NCBI RefSeq assembly: GCF_001704415.2
Contig: NC_030836.1
Location: 25,518,001-25,582,000 of the forward strand
DNA from: Capra hircus
Lineage: Eukaryota > Chordata > Mammalia > Artiodactyla > Bovidae
Reading direction: 5' to 3'
Length of the DNA stretch: 64,000 bases
Below are positions 1 through 12,100 of the stretch, in pieces (the first letter of the stretch is position 1; the number at the start of each line of letters is the position of its first letter). Below the pieces are notes generated by a model that searched no databases, had not been told where the DNA came from, and saw nothing but the letters and a program-made list of their open reading frames with translations. The position numbers and the translations under genes were made by a program.

Positions 1-1560
1 CACGAGGTCAAAGGACATTTGTGGCAGGACTGCCTGAGATGCAGCATATGCTGTTCGTCAGTGATCAACACCACAATCTTCACACATCTAAGAAGTAAAT
101 GATACTGTCCTCTGGTGAACAAAATTTCTAAATTTTTATGAGGCCCAATTTGTCTATTTTTTTCTTTTGTTGCCTATGTCCTTCATGTCATATCCAAGAA
201 ATCACTGCCAAATCTAATCTTAGGAAGTTTTTTTCCTATATTTTCTCCTAGGAGTTTTATTGTTTTAAGTCTTCACATTTAGGTCTTTGATCCATTTTAA
301 GTTAATATTTGTATATGGTATTGCATAAGGATCTAGCTTCATTTTTGCATATGGATAGTCAGATTTCCCAATGCCATTTGCTAAAAAGACTATTCTTTTC
401 CCATTGAATGGTCTTGACACTTTTGTCAAAAATAATTGACTATAAATGTGAGGGTCTGTTTCTGGACTCTCTACTCCATTGGTGGCATACGTTAGTAAAA
501 ATTATAGAGGCAGAAAGCAGAATGGTGGTTTTCAGGGGTTGGAGGGAGGGAAGAATGGGAAGTTATTATTTAATGGGTATAGCCTTTGTTTCATAAGATA
601 AACAGATTTATGGGGACAGATGGTAGTGATGGCTATAAAACATTATGGATGTATTTATTACCACTGAACTGCATACTTAAAATGGTTAAGATAGTAAATT
701 GTACATTACGTGTATTTTACAATTAAAAAAAGTTTTTTAAGAAGTAAATGATAAGGATACATTTGTCTGATAGTCAGAATACCAAGGTTTTATCCCTAAA
801 CAATGTGTCTGGTAGGACCCATAACTGTGAAAGCAGAATATCAACAGAGATCAGAAGCAGAGCATCAATAAAAAATATTATAATTTTAAACAAGCCATTC
901 TTGTGATTTTTTTCAAGCTATAAACAAAGGTGCAGAATATACACATTACCCATTTCTTAGCCTGGGGGCTTTTTTTCCCCTTTTAATATAATGAACATCT
1001 TCGCACAAACATCCTGGGTACTTTTATTTCTGTAAGGCAAATTCCCCAAAGTGAGGTTAAAACTAGTACATATTTAATTTCGTAATCTTTTCTCCCTCCA
1101 AACACTGTCAGTGATATGTCTCTTATTCAACAGGATCTCAGAAACAAGGACATAGATAATAAATAGTTCACTAAACCCCAGTTTGCTCATCAGTAAAAGA
1201 GATAATTGATAATAATTATTCCAATAATATTATCAACAACAATAATATTATTATCAATAATAATTGATACAAATCCCATCTAGGTGAATTCATGCAATAG
1301 AGCACATAAAACTCTGAGCAATGCATCCTCCACGTGGGAAATGATAGCATGCGTGCACGCACAAACGGGCACAGTGTCCTAGTGCCTGTGATCCATCCAC
1401 AGTGATTAAACCAGAAGAGAATTTCTGGTTTGAATGGAAGGCCTCTTTCATAAAAGGTTTTCATAAAAGACTAAAGAAACTTGCTTAGGCCTTTCTTCTA
1501 ACTAGATCGCTTTTCCTTGATTAATGGATTTGTGACGGGATCTGTAAGACCTCAGAATCC
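1..1560. repeat. Upstream intergenic DNA: L1 remnants and AT-rich sequence
   Basis: Positions about 125-485 read like an old L1 in antisense. Positions 500-725 resemble an L1M 3' end in sense, ending in ATTTTACAATTAAAAAAAG. Positions 1200-1270 are a TAA/ATT-rich low-complexity tract. Nothing gene-like is supported. Confidence 0.5.
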
Positions 1561-1589
1561 CTGGAAGTTTCACAGTTCCTGAGGTGTGA

Positions 1590-1780
1590 TAGGTCTGGGT
1601 GATGTGCTCTTAAGAGGCCTCATCCTTCAACCTTCTCACCTCCTACCTGTCTCCTGGCTTCCACTCCCCGCCTCCTCTCTTCACAGTGAAGCAGTCAGAC
1701 TTCTTTTACAACTCAGGTCATGTCACTCCTCTGTTCAAAACCCTGCAGTGGCATCCTCTTTTTCTCAGAGCAAAAGTTTA
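1590..1780 (-). repeat. L2 LINE remnant
   Basis: The stretch with CAGGTCATGTCACTCCTCTG and following CCCTGCAGTGGC is typical of L2 3' regions read in antisense. It is old and diverged. Confidence 0.45.
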
Positions 1781-2393
1781 AGGAAGAAAAAAGCAGCCCC
1801 TGACATCTGAGAACTGGACTGACCCAGATAGGCCTCAGTGTTGCTAGAAGATGACCTGGACTCACAGCCAAGCTTCTGTTATCTCTTGTTGGATATAAAC
1901 AATCTCTCCGAACACTGGCATCAGACAGCACAGACCATGATAAGATGAGACAAAACAAGTCCTTATCATAACTTCATCTAAGCAGAGACAAAAACAAGGT
2001 TACTGTGCAACCCAGGAAATAGCAAACATCCTCTTCTCTCTGCTGATGTGACTACTGCTGCTTTACCAATTACAGCCTTAACCCTGCTCCCATTTGGCCA
2101 TCTGAGAGATAATATTTATTGAGATATCCAATCTCAGAACTGTCCCTGGCTTCTGAAAACACCCAATCCAAAGTAAAGCTTTGATTCCATAAGTCCTCTC
2201 CCAAATTACCCAGAGCCCAAATCCTAAAATAGGTTCTTTCCACGCTCTTACTCAGTCGTCCTGGCAGTTTTCCACAGTATGTGCTCCCTTACCACAAGGA
2301 GGGATCAACCCTACTTGAGTATGGGTGTGTTCCTGATAGTCTCTCGCGGGAGGGCACTAACAAGCCAGAGTCACAATTGTCCACAAAATCCCT

Positions 2394-2625
2394 TTAGTGG
2401 GTCTCAGACTTTATCATGCATTAGAATCACGCAGGCTTGTAAAGACTGCTTTACAGCAGAAACTAACTCCAACTAAAAACAAAAAGCAACAAAAGACCGC
2501 TTGACCCAATCCCCAGGGTTTCCTATTTAAGTCTGGGGTGGGGCCTTAGAATGCACATTTCTGTAAAGATCCAAGTGATGCCGAGGAAATCTGGGGACCA
2601 TACTGGAAGAATCATTGCCCCTAAA
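2394..2625 (+). repeat. MER5A-like hAT transposon remnant
   Basis: GGGTCTCAGACTTTATCATGC followed by AGAATCACGCAGGCTTGT and TCTGGGGTGGGGCCTTAGAA matches the MER5A layout in order. A diverged insert occupies the middle. No transposase is encoded. Confidence 0.7.
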
Positions 2626-2639
2626 CCATCTGTGGCTCC

Positions 2640-2955
2640 CCCGTGTTTCTTTGAATTGCCTACTTCTGCTTCCTCACCTCTTCATTTGGCTCCAGCCACA
2701 CTGGCCTCCCTGCAGTTTCCCCAAGCACACACCTGTCTAAAGGCCCTGGATGTCCTCTCCACGGAATGCTTAGTCTGTCAGGGAGACCTACCCTTACCTT
2801 CTTACCCTGCCTTTAAAAAATTTATTCCTCACGACCTGTAATCACTTCTAACATATGGTCTCATTTACTTAGTATATTTATTGTTTTGCTCTTACTAATA
2901 AAAGAATGACATACTTTTGTCTACTTTGTTTACTTCTCTATCGTCAGATCTAGAA
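2640..2955 (-). repeat. L2 LINE remnant
   Basis: GGCTCCAGCCACACTGGCCT and the downstream CCTGCAGTTTCC, CTGGATGTCCTC and TTACTTAGTATATTTATTG segments follow the L2 3' region in antisense order. Confidence 0.5.
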
Positions 2956-2961
2956 AAATAC

Positions 2962-3695
2962 TGTAGGGGAGCAAAATCTGCCACCCTAAAACGTGTCCCT
3001 TTGGTAGGAGGATTAATTGACGACGATTACTTTTAAAGCCCAAGAGACTCAGGAAGAATCTTTGACCTTCCCCGATTCCCTGGTGGCTCAGACGGTAAAG
3101 CGTCTGCCTGCAAGGCGGGAGACCCGGGTTCGATTCCTGGGTCGGGAAGATCCCCTGGAGACAGAAATGGCAACCCACCTCCAGCACTCTTGCCTGGAAA
3201 ATCCCATGGACGGAGGAGCCTGATAGGCTACAGTTCATGGGGTCGCAAAGAGTCGGACACGACTTCACTTTCACTTTCACCTGCCTCAAAGGTTTTAGAT
3301 AGAGGGTTTGTTCCCCAGGTAAGCTATCACCCGCAAGGAATATGAGCTGGGCGTGGGAGTAACTGGGCAGAGCCTAGAACTCAGAGTCTCCTAGGCTCTA
3401 CAAGGCTCAGCAAATATTTGTTTATCAAACATTTACTTTTCATCTCCATGTAAACTATCTCCCTTTTGAGGTTTCAAACCACAACCCCCAACATCCTCTT
3501 TTGCCTTTGGCTGAAGACGGTATTTAAGGTGGGGGCTTCAGCCATTGTGGTTACAGTTCTCCTGGGTCTCTCCCAGATATACGTGTTATTAATTTCAGTC
3601 TGATTTTCTCCTGTTTTTCTGTCTGGTGTCAGTTTACTTTTTAGACCAGCGAGAAGAAGTTACAAAAATAGAGGAAAATTTCTTCCTCCCCAACA
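2962..3695 (+). mobile_element. Probable solo LTR of an endogenous retrovirus, split by a SINE
   Basis: The outer part begins TGTAGGGGAG and ends CTCCCCAACA, a near-perfect inverted terminal pair in TG...CA form. A TATTTAAGG TATA-like box lies at about 3520, consistent with a sense-strand LTR. Flanking ATAC/ATAT could be a decayed 4-bp duplication. No internal viral genes are present. A Bov-tA SINE sits at about 3072-3280. The family assignment is inference. Confidence 0.5.
3072..3280 (+). repeat. Bov-tA SINE
   Basis: The tRNA-like head TCCCTGGTGGCTCAGACGGT has box-B-like GGTTCGATTCC, followed by the BovA body ending GTCGGACACGACTTC. It lies inside the probable LTR. Confidence 0.9.
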
Positions 3696-4379
3696 ATATC
3701 TAGCAAATAGCCCATGTTCAACAAAAGTTTGTTGAATAAATAAGTGCTCCTTCCAACCTTTCATCATCATCTACTAATAGAGTCACAGTATTCCTACCTT
3801 TGGCTCTTCTCATAAATACAATCACCCTCCTGCCCACACAACCTCTTTAGAGTTACAACAGCAAGCTCTGGAGACCGGCTCAAACCAGGGCTGCAAAGCT
3901 GGTAAGTAAGTAACTCATTCAAGCAGACCAAACAAGGCCAGCAAATTGCATCTCTTCGTCTTACTGCTCCAGATGACCTTATCCGCGAATCTCCTACTTT
4001 TGTCTTCAAAATCTTTTTGTCACTTGACTTTTTCCTCTTTCTGCCGCCAGCGTGGTTATGCTCTGCCCTGCCCCGTCCCGCAAAGCCAACCCCTTCCCCC
4101 CACGTTGCACAACCCTCACTCAGCTGTCTTACCTCCCAGTTTTAACAAGGTTCTAGACGTGTTCGGTTTTCCTGTCTAGCCCCTCCCCCCCCCGAGGATT
4201 TGCTTTTGAAGTTCCATTACCTCTTCCTTTCTAAATGCAACTACAACTCGGGGGTCTTGATCTTTCTCGATACTCAGCCGAATTTAACACAACCTTCTCG
4301 AAACTCTCTGCCCAGAACAGCGCCAATATCTTCTACCTCCTTTACTGGCTCTCCTAGGGTCCTTCCTATTCCTTTCTTC

Positions 4380-4880
4380 ACAGATGTCCCCGAGTTTCCT
4401 TCCAGCAAGCCGGGTCATGGTTCCGTGGGCGCTCACGGTTCTCGGCGGATCGGTCATCAGACTGCGGGCGGAGCCTGGCTGAGCCCCGGGCGTTGGACGC
4501 GGGCGGACTTTCGAGCCTGGGAAGGGGCGGGGTCTAGGACCGCTCGGGAAGTTTGGTCCGCGGCAGCCTCCGTCCAGGGAAAGTGCGGAAGGAGATCCTG
4601 GGGCTGGGGTCGCGGAACCGGCCTCGTGGTCCTGGCTGGAGATGGAGTTCGACAGCGAGGCTCTCCGGCGACTCCTTGGCAAGGTGCGGGCAGCCGGCCG
4701 GGCAGGGTCTGGGGCGCCGGGGTCCCGGGGCGTCCGCCCGTGGCCAGCCTACTTCCTCGGGGCGTTTACCGGCTTTTCTCGGGGCTCGGAGCCAGGGTGG
4801 GCTGGCCTGAAGCCGGCTGCGGGGAATGGGTGCCGTGCGGCCGCGGCTCTGGCTCCCCCCGCAGTTCCGAGATCCCCCCA
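4380..4880 (+). promoter_or_regulatory. UEVLD: CpG island promoter of UEVLD
   Basis: A sharply GC- and CpG-rich block in an otherwise AT-rich window covers the start codon at 4642. It contains GC boxes (GGGCGGAGCC near 4466 and GGGGCGGGGT at about 4524-4533) and a GGAA ETS-type core near 4546. No convincing TATA box is seen just upstream, which fits a broad housekeeping promoter. Open frames on both strands here reflect GC content. The transcription start site cannot be fixed from sequence. CpG islands can fire in both directions, but no divergent gene is recognisable. Confidence 0.85.
4642..4683 (+). CDS. UEVLD: UEVLD coding exon 1 (aa 1-14)
   Basis: The ATG lies in GAGATGG, with G at -3 and G at +4. 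Fourteen codons end in AAG followed by the donor gtgcgg. The exon ends in phase 0. It encodes the N-terminal helix start of the UEV domain. Confidence 0.93.
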
Positions 4881-7800
4881 GCCTGCACCCGTTCTTACAC
4901 CTTCTCACGCCACCAGCTTCTCTCTCTGTCTCAGCATCCAGCACTCGCTTATCCCTTTAACCACGCCTTTCTCTCAGCAGAAATGGCCTACCCCCACCCC
5001 CACCCCTCTGTTTTTGACTTGCAGTGTTCATTCTTTGGGATTCAGATGTTACTCCCTAGGAGATAGAATCACTCCCTCCTCTCTCCTTGCTTTCGGATAT
5101 ATCGATGTTCACACCGTGGAGTAATTATTTCTATGCAGACCTTACTCTTTGAAGGTGAACTTCATGGCGGCACAGACAGCGCTGTATTTATTCCCTCATC
5201 TAGCCCTGTGTCTGACAACGACGGGGGTGCTAAGTAACTGCGGTAAATGAAAGACTGGTGTAGATTTGGGGATGAAAACAGGGTTGGAAGGCCCAGAAGA
5301 GATCCTCTTAAGGTTGAAAGATTGACTGGGAGGGCTGACCCAGAAGTCTGACCTGCAATTCTAGGGCGTGACTAAGGTCAGTTTCCATGTTACACCAGGC
5401 TGTTAGTCCAGGCTGTCTGATTCCCCACCAGTGTACAGTCTTGAGGCATACTTTTCCACCAGTTTCTTAGTTCAGTGATTCATAACGCTTTGTAAGACTT
5501 AGCTGTGCGGAAAGCATACATTTGTGACGTTTTTGTTGGGTTCGTGTCTTTTTGATTGAAATTGTTTATATGCCTGATTTGGATGATTTTATCTATTGTG
5601 ACAGATGTGTAGGTCTTGTAGGAAAAGAAATATCATCGTACCTAGGGTTACAGGCTTTCTGGCTCCTCTTCAGAGAATATTAAATTAAAAGAACCGCTCT
5701 ATCAAGTTTTTCAATGAGGGGAACATGATGTGTCCAAGGGGAAGAATTGCTGAAGTTGAGACGAGAAAAAAACACTTAATAATTTTGAGGGGACTGGAAT
5801 GCAGGAAAAAGATAAAAGAGAGACAGTGATTTTCTCAGGGGTTGGAGCAGAATAGTTGAGGAAGATTTTTATCAGTGCATAGGATAGAGTCTGGCACACT
5901 GGTGCTTAATAAATGTCTGTTGGATATGTAAATTAAGGAAACCAGTTAGAAACAAGTCAGTCTAGCAGATATTTCCAAAGTTCCTTAGTCCTTGAAGTAG
6001 GCAAATAATATAACAACTTAATATTTAGAAATAATTTTAGTGCTGCAAATTTTGTGAATAGTACATTAAAAGCAAGCAACTGTATGGAGAATGTGAAAAA
6101 TCTTGAAAACAAAGGAAACCTTATAAATATTCCCGCCTAGATAAATATTCCAACTTCATGGCTATGAAGGTATCTGCTTTCTCCACATTGACGTATAGAG
6201 TCAATGCAGTTCCAATAAAAATTCTAACAGGGTATTTGGGGAATTTTTCAAATTGATTCTAAAATTCATTTGGAAGGACAAAAGGCCAAGAATAATCTTG
6301 ACATTCATACAGAAGAATAGGTGTGGGGCTTGCTCTACCAAATATCAAGACTAGTAATTGAGACTTAGTGTGGTATTGGTATAGGATAGAATGATTAACC
6401 AGGGGAACAGACTAGAGGGCTTAGAAGCATGTTCACATATGTTTTGAAAATGCTATATAAAACAGAAGAGGCATTGCAGAAAACTACAGAAAGGAGAATA
6501 CAGGGACAAATGATTATCCATGTTGGAGAAAATGAAATTGGACCTTACTAACTAACTAGAAATTCCCCATGGATTAAAGATTTAAATGTAAGAGATGAGC
6601 TTTAAAAACATACAGAGGTAAATGGAGGGAAGAATGTTCATGAACTCAGAGTATGCAAACATTTTTTAAACAAGATGTAAAATACTCAAAGAAGAGACTG
6701 ATAAATTTGACTGCATTCAAACTAAGAACTTTTATGTATAAGAAGAGTGTGAAGAGGCAAAATACAAACTTGGTGAATAATATTGTAATGCATAATTGAG
6801 AAAGTATTGGTATCCAGATTATATAAATTAGCCTACATATCAATATTAAAACCAATACAAAATTGGACAAAAGGCATAAATAATCAGTTTTTTGAAAAAT
6901 AAAAGAAGACGACAGGGAAATGAGTGTTTTTCTAATTCATTAGTAACCATGGAAAAGCAAATTGAGACCATGGTAAAACACCATTTTCTCTCACTATGTG
7001 GGTGACTTAGTTGCTCAGTCATGTCTGACTCTTTGCAAACCCATGGACTATAGCCCACCAGATTCCTCTGTCCGTGGAATTTTCCCAGCGAGAATACTAG
7101 AGTGGGTTGCCATTTTCTCCTCCAGGGGATATTCCTGACCCAGGGGTCTCTTGCACTGTCAGGCTAATTCTTTACCACTGTGTCACCTGGGAATCCCCAC
7201 TGTTGGTGGTTAAATGGTTATTTAATCATTTGGGAAACAGCTTGGGCTTTTTAAAATTAATTTGATTGTGTCTATTTTATGTCCTTCTACATCTAAGTAG
7301 ATACCGTAGATGATTCATAATATATGAAGCAAGAGACATTTGCAGAATTATTCATAATTCAAAATTAGAAACAACCCAGATGTTCATTGATGGAAAAGAT
7401 AGTTTGTTCTATATTCATTCACACAATGGAAAACACTACTCTGCAGCAGTGAAAATGAATGAAATATTACAACACGCAGCAATAGGAGTGAATCTTAGAA
7501 ACAGTATGTTCAGGAAAAAAATTGGAGATTATATACAAAACTATATTTTAATTAAACCAAAAAGCAGCTAAGCAATAGAGAGTGGTATTTAAGGATGCAC
7601 ACAAATGATAAAAACTATGGAGGAGGAAAGGCAAAGGAATATGACTACAGTTTAAGGCAGGCAGTTGAATGGTTGAGAGAAGAAAAACCCAGACAGATGT
7701 AATGGGATTGGGAAGGTCTGTGCTGTCCAGTAGTATGGTAGCCACTCACCACGTGTCGCTTTTTACTGCCGGGGTCCAGCCCCGGTGGATCCAGGGTAAT

Positions 7801-9109
7801 TCGAAGGGGAGACGGAGTAGGCGTCCTAGGAAAAAACTTACTTAATTACAGATATAAAGAGAGATTAGAAAAGAATAGTGTAGTAGGAAAATTAGTGGAG
7901 AAAAAGAGGCTGAATAACTTGGTTTACATGGAATAGCATCCACGCTCCAGATGGGAATTCAGCCAGAAGGGGAAAGAAAGAACGACACGGGGGAGTCAGT
8001 CTTTCCCGAAACTGATCTGATTTCTTTATTTTCAGGTTTGCTTATATATTTTTTGTTATACATAGGGATGAATACAGAGTCACGCGGAGTCAGCAGACCT
8101 GACCTTTGTCAAAATCAGGTGCTTCATATAAAATTATACAAAGGTCTTAGGGGTTTTACATCATTTTCTGGCCATGAGGCCTGCTGACATTTTATGGCCC
8201 TTTCTGATAATGGTCAGTCAACCAGAAAACTTATTTTTTCCAGGGGTGATTTTTTCTTAAACCAGGCACCACCCTCCAAATAAAGTTGCATTCCTATAGG
8301 GTGAGGGTGTAGTGAGTTACAATCAAGAAAGGAAATTTACTTAGCCTAAGATTTAACATAATTAATCTTAAAGGTTAATACTTATTTCTCCTATATGCTA
8401 GTTATATTCATTATAAGGTCAGGGAATATGGAGATTTAGCACCAAATATTGGCTCAACAAATGAAAAACCCTTCACCAATATAATTTCTAATCAACCCAC
8501 TAATACTATACTAATAATTTTGTAACTTCTCAAAAGAATCTGTATATAGAAAGTTTAAAGCATCTCGTGCCTCTCACGGTTGGGAGGCTGTAAACAATCA
8601 CATGTGGCTGGATGAACCTGCTCAGGCAGGCTAGAGAACCTTCAGAGGAGTTTGTAAGTTGAAACATTCTTGTCACGCCCAGGAATTTTTATTAACTGGA
8701 GCTGCAAGTTAACTCCTCCGAGAGAGGTGGTGGGGGAACAGCCCCCTGTAAAGTCAGAGGTATAGGTGAGCGCATAAGACAGTAAAGTAGGTAGACTCTG
8801 GTTTTGGGGGTAGATGCTCGGAAACGGGGTTTCCTGAGGCTCGATCCCGCCTTTGCGTATGCCGAAGCCTCCTTACTCATGACCTTTGCCATGGGCAGAA
8901 TTCCTCACGCTGGCTCCCGGCATCTTATATTCATCAAAATTAGATAAAATTAAAAATTGAGTTTCTCAAGTCACACCGTATTCAGCAGCACACACAATGA
9001 TCTTTTCCATTATGGCAGAAAGTTTTGATGGACAGCACTGGAGGGTAGGTTGGTTTATAAGTGTTTATTTTTCAAAATGTGTATATATGTATATATATGT
9101 TTATGTGTC

Positions 9110-9140
<31 letters not shown>

Positions 9141-12100
9141 TCTTTAGTATATATTAAATACTAGGTTTGGAAAGATTTTCTGGTTCCCTAATTTCTATTT
9201 CTACCTTCCTTGGCTGAGTTACCTTGAACAGGTAACTTAACCTAGATTTGCTCACTCATAAAATAATAGGATTGGACTTAATTTGTAAGATTCCTTAATG
9301 CTTAATTTGTTAAAAAAAAAATGAAATGATGCCGTAAAATACTCCTCAGTGTCCAGCATTTGAGCAGTGTCATACAGGAGTACTCTGATGTTCATAAATA
9401 CCAGTCTACTAAATACGCACACTGCAGTGGAGCAGATTAAGATTGAATTTTAGTAACTTCTCAATTTTGCAGTCGTATCCATTTTTTTAGTGTACAGTTT
9501 TATTTATTTGTTTATTTCTGGCTGTGCTGGGTCTTCACTGCCGCACAGGCTTTTCTCTAGTTGCGGTGAGCAGGGCTGTTCTCTAGTTTCAGTGCACGAG
9601 CCTCTCATTGAGGTGGCTTCTCTTGCTGTGGAGCACGGCTCTAGGGCGCATGGGCTTCGGCAGTTGCAGCACGTGGGTTCAGTAGAGGCTCCCAGGCTCT
9701 GGAGTGTAGGCTCAACAGTGTGGCACGTGGGCTTAGCTGTTCGTGGCATGTGGAAACCTCCCGGATCAGGGATCGGACCCATGTCTCCTGCATTGGCAGG
9801 CAGGTTCTTTACCACTGAGCCACCAGGGAAACCCCAGTCATAATGATTTGTATGATAGTATAAATATTTTAGGATTTCATGGGCCAGTTTTCCTCTTTAG
9901 TTTGCTGCTTGCGCCCTTTAAGCAAATGGCATTGTCTGAGGTATATCTTCAGAGAATGTTACACAGACTTCTCTTAGGTGGTATAGGAATAGTAATGGAT
10001 TATATGTCAATAGTCGTGGATTATATTTACTATTACACTAAGAAGATACTCTATTTCATTTTCTTTCTGGCCATGCTGCAAGGCATGCAGGATCTTAGTT
10101 TTCCGACAGGGGATTGAACCTGGGCCCATGGCAGTGAGAATGTGGAGTCCTAACCAATGGACCTCTAGGGATTTTTCCGTAATATATATATATTTTTAAC
10201 AGATAAAATAGATCTTTTTCATCAAGAATGAAAATTACCTATTTGACTAGTAGTGATATTTGGGTTTTCAAGCCCTAACAAAGAGTGCTTTTGCCCTTTT
10301 TCAACAGACTTTCATATTACTTTGCAATTAGATCAATTCTAGTATATATCCCTATGCAGCCATTAATTATTATATTCTCAGAGGATGTTAAGAATGCAGA
10401 AAACAGCATATAATATCAACTAGAAAACAAAAGAGAAATGATATGATGCATAATAAATGTGTAATCCAAGTGCACATTTGTTTAGTGTTTAGAGTTGGGA
10501 TGATTTCATTCACTTTTGATTTCACTGAGTCAGGAACACTGAATCTGGGATTCATGTTTACCCTGCTGTAGGGAATACTGGTTCGACCCTTTATTTTAGT
10601 GATCTTAGTGATTGCTGCTCCTGTGGATCATAATTGCTTTCTATATCCACTCTACTTGTATGACTCTTGTCTCTTTGCTGGCTGCCATCCAGTTAGCCTA
10701 TATTTATTGAAGGCATGCCCTGTGCAAATTGCTGTGGGGAAATACAAAGATGAGTAAGAGTTTTCTATTTTCAAGTTGTTAATAAATGATATGCTTTTTC
10801 TTCTGCTAAAATTTTTCTCCAAAACAAAATGACCTTCTCCTAAAATGACCTTCCTCCTTCCCTCTATTTTCCTATACCTTTCTAGGCTCTAACATGAATT
10901 GTAGACAGCTCTTTTCAGAGGCCTCTCTGTAATTTAGGTATGCTGTTGATTCATCATTTCCTGTCTGCACTTACTGTTGTACACACATTTCATTTAATAC
11001 CTCACTTTTACAAATGTTAATCATGAGATTTTCATGCTTTCCTGCTGAAGTTGCCAGGTGGTAGAATTATATCTCTTGCACATGAAAAATTGATCTTGTA
11101 CATGAAAAGAAAAGATTCAGAGAGAGGAAACAGGATCTGTTACAAGTTATTCTTGATTTTCTCCTAGTCACCTCCAGCCCTAGGCACTCACTCATCTACT
11201 TTTTGTTTCTATGGATTTTCCTATTTTTGTACTTTATATGGAAGTCATTTAATATGTGGCTTTTTGTCTGTTTCCTTTCACTTAGTATAATGTTTTCATG
11301 ATTTATCCATGTATATATCAGTTCTTTATTCATTTTTATGGGTGAATTCCACTTAATGGATATATACTGGACATTTGGATTGTTTTCCTTATTGACTGTT
11401 ATAAATAATGCTGCTGTGAAAAATTGTGTACAAGTTTTTGTGTGGACATGTTTTCATTTTTCTGGGGTGTATGCCTCAGAGTGGAATTGCTAGGTCATAC
11501 GGTAACTCTAACAGGCTTCCCTAGTGGCTCAGTGGTAATGAATCCGCCTGCCATTGCAGCAGATGTGGGTTTGGTCCCTGTGTTGGAAAGATCCCCCGGA
11601 GAAGGAAATGGCAGCCCACTCCAGTATGCTGGCCTGGGACATCCCACGGACAAAGGAGCCTGGTGGGCTACAGTCCATAGGGTGGCAAAGAGTCAGACAC
11701 GACTTAGCGACTAAGCAACAACAGTGGTAACTCTTCAATCTTCTGAAGAACTGCCAGACTCTTCCACAGCAGCTGCACCATTTTACCACCAGCGGTGGTG
11801 TGTGTGTAGACGGTTCTGATTTCTCCTCATCCTCTCCCACAGTTGTTATTGTCTGTCTTATTGCAGCCTGTCTTTTGATTATAGTATGACTCTTTTGATT
11901 TTTTTGTTCTTTTTTAAGATTGTTTTGGCTGTGTTCTTTGAATTTCCATATGAATTTTCAGATCGCTATGTGAATTTTTGCAAATGAGCAAAAAAAAAGT
12001 CAGCTGGGATTTTAATGTGGATTGTTGATCATTGAATCTGTTGGGGACTATTGCCATCTTAACAATATGAAGTTTTCTAATGTAGCAACAAGGGATGTCT

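Noticed and set aside
3072..3160. tRNA gene suggested by GGTTCGATTCC
   Set aside because: It is the tRNA-derived head of a Bov-tA SINE, without an intact cloverleaf. The same holds for all other such heads here.
4200..5124. Long open frames on both strands over the CpG island (up to 288 codons)
   Set aside because: Stop codons are rare in GC-rich DNA. Only the first 14 codons from 4642 belong to a supported gene, and the frame beyond the exon 1 donor has no family resemblance.
7951..8187. 78-codon open frame inside the ERVK-like LTR
   Set aside because: It lies wholly in LTR sequence, opposite to the LTR orientation, with no retroviral or host protein resemblance.
9490..9843. Open frames on both strands of about 100-117 codons
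   Set aside because: They coincide with a CHR-type SINE whose GC-rich body lacks stops. The same frames recur in other CHR copies.
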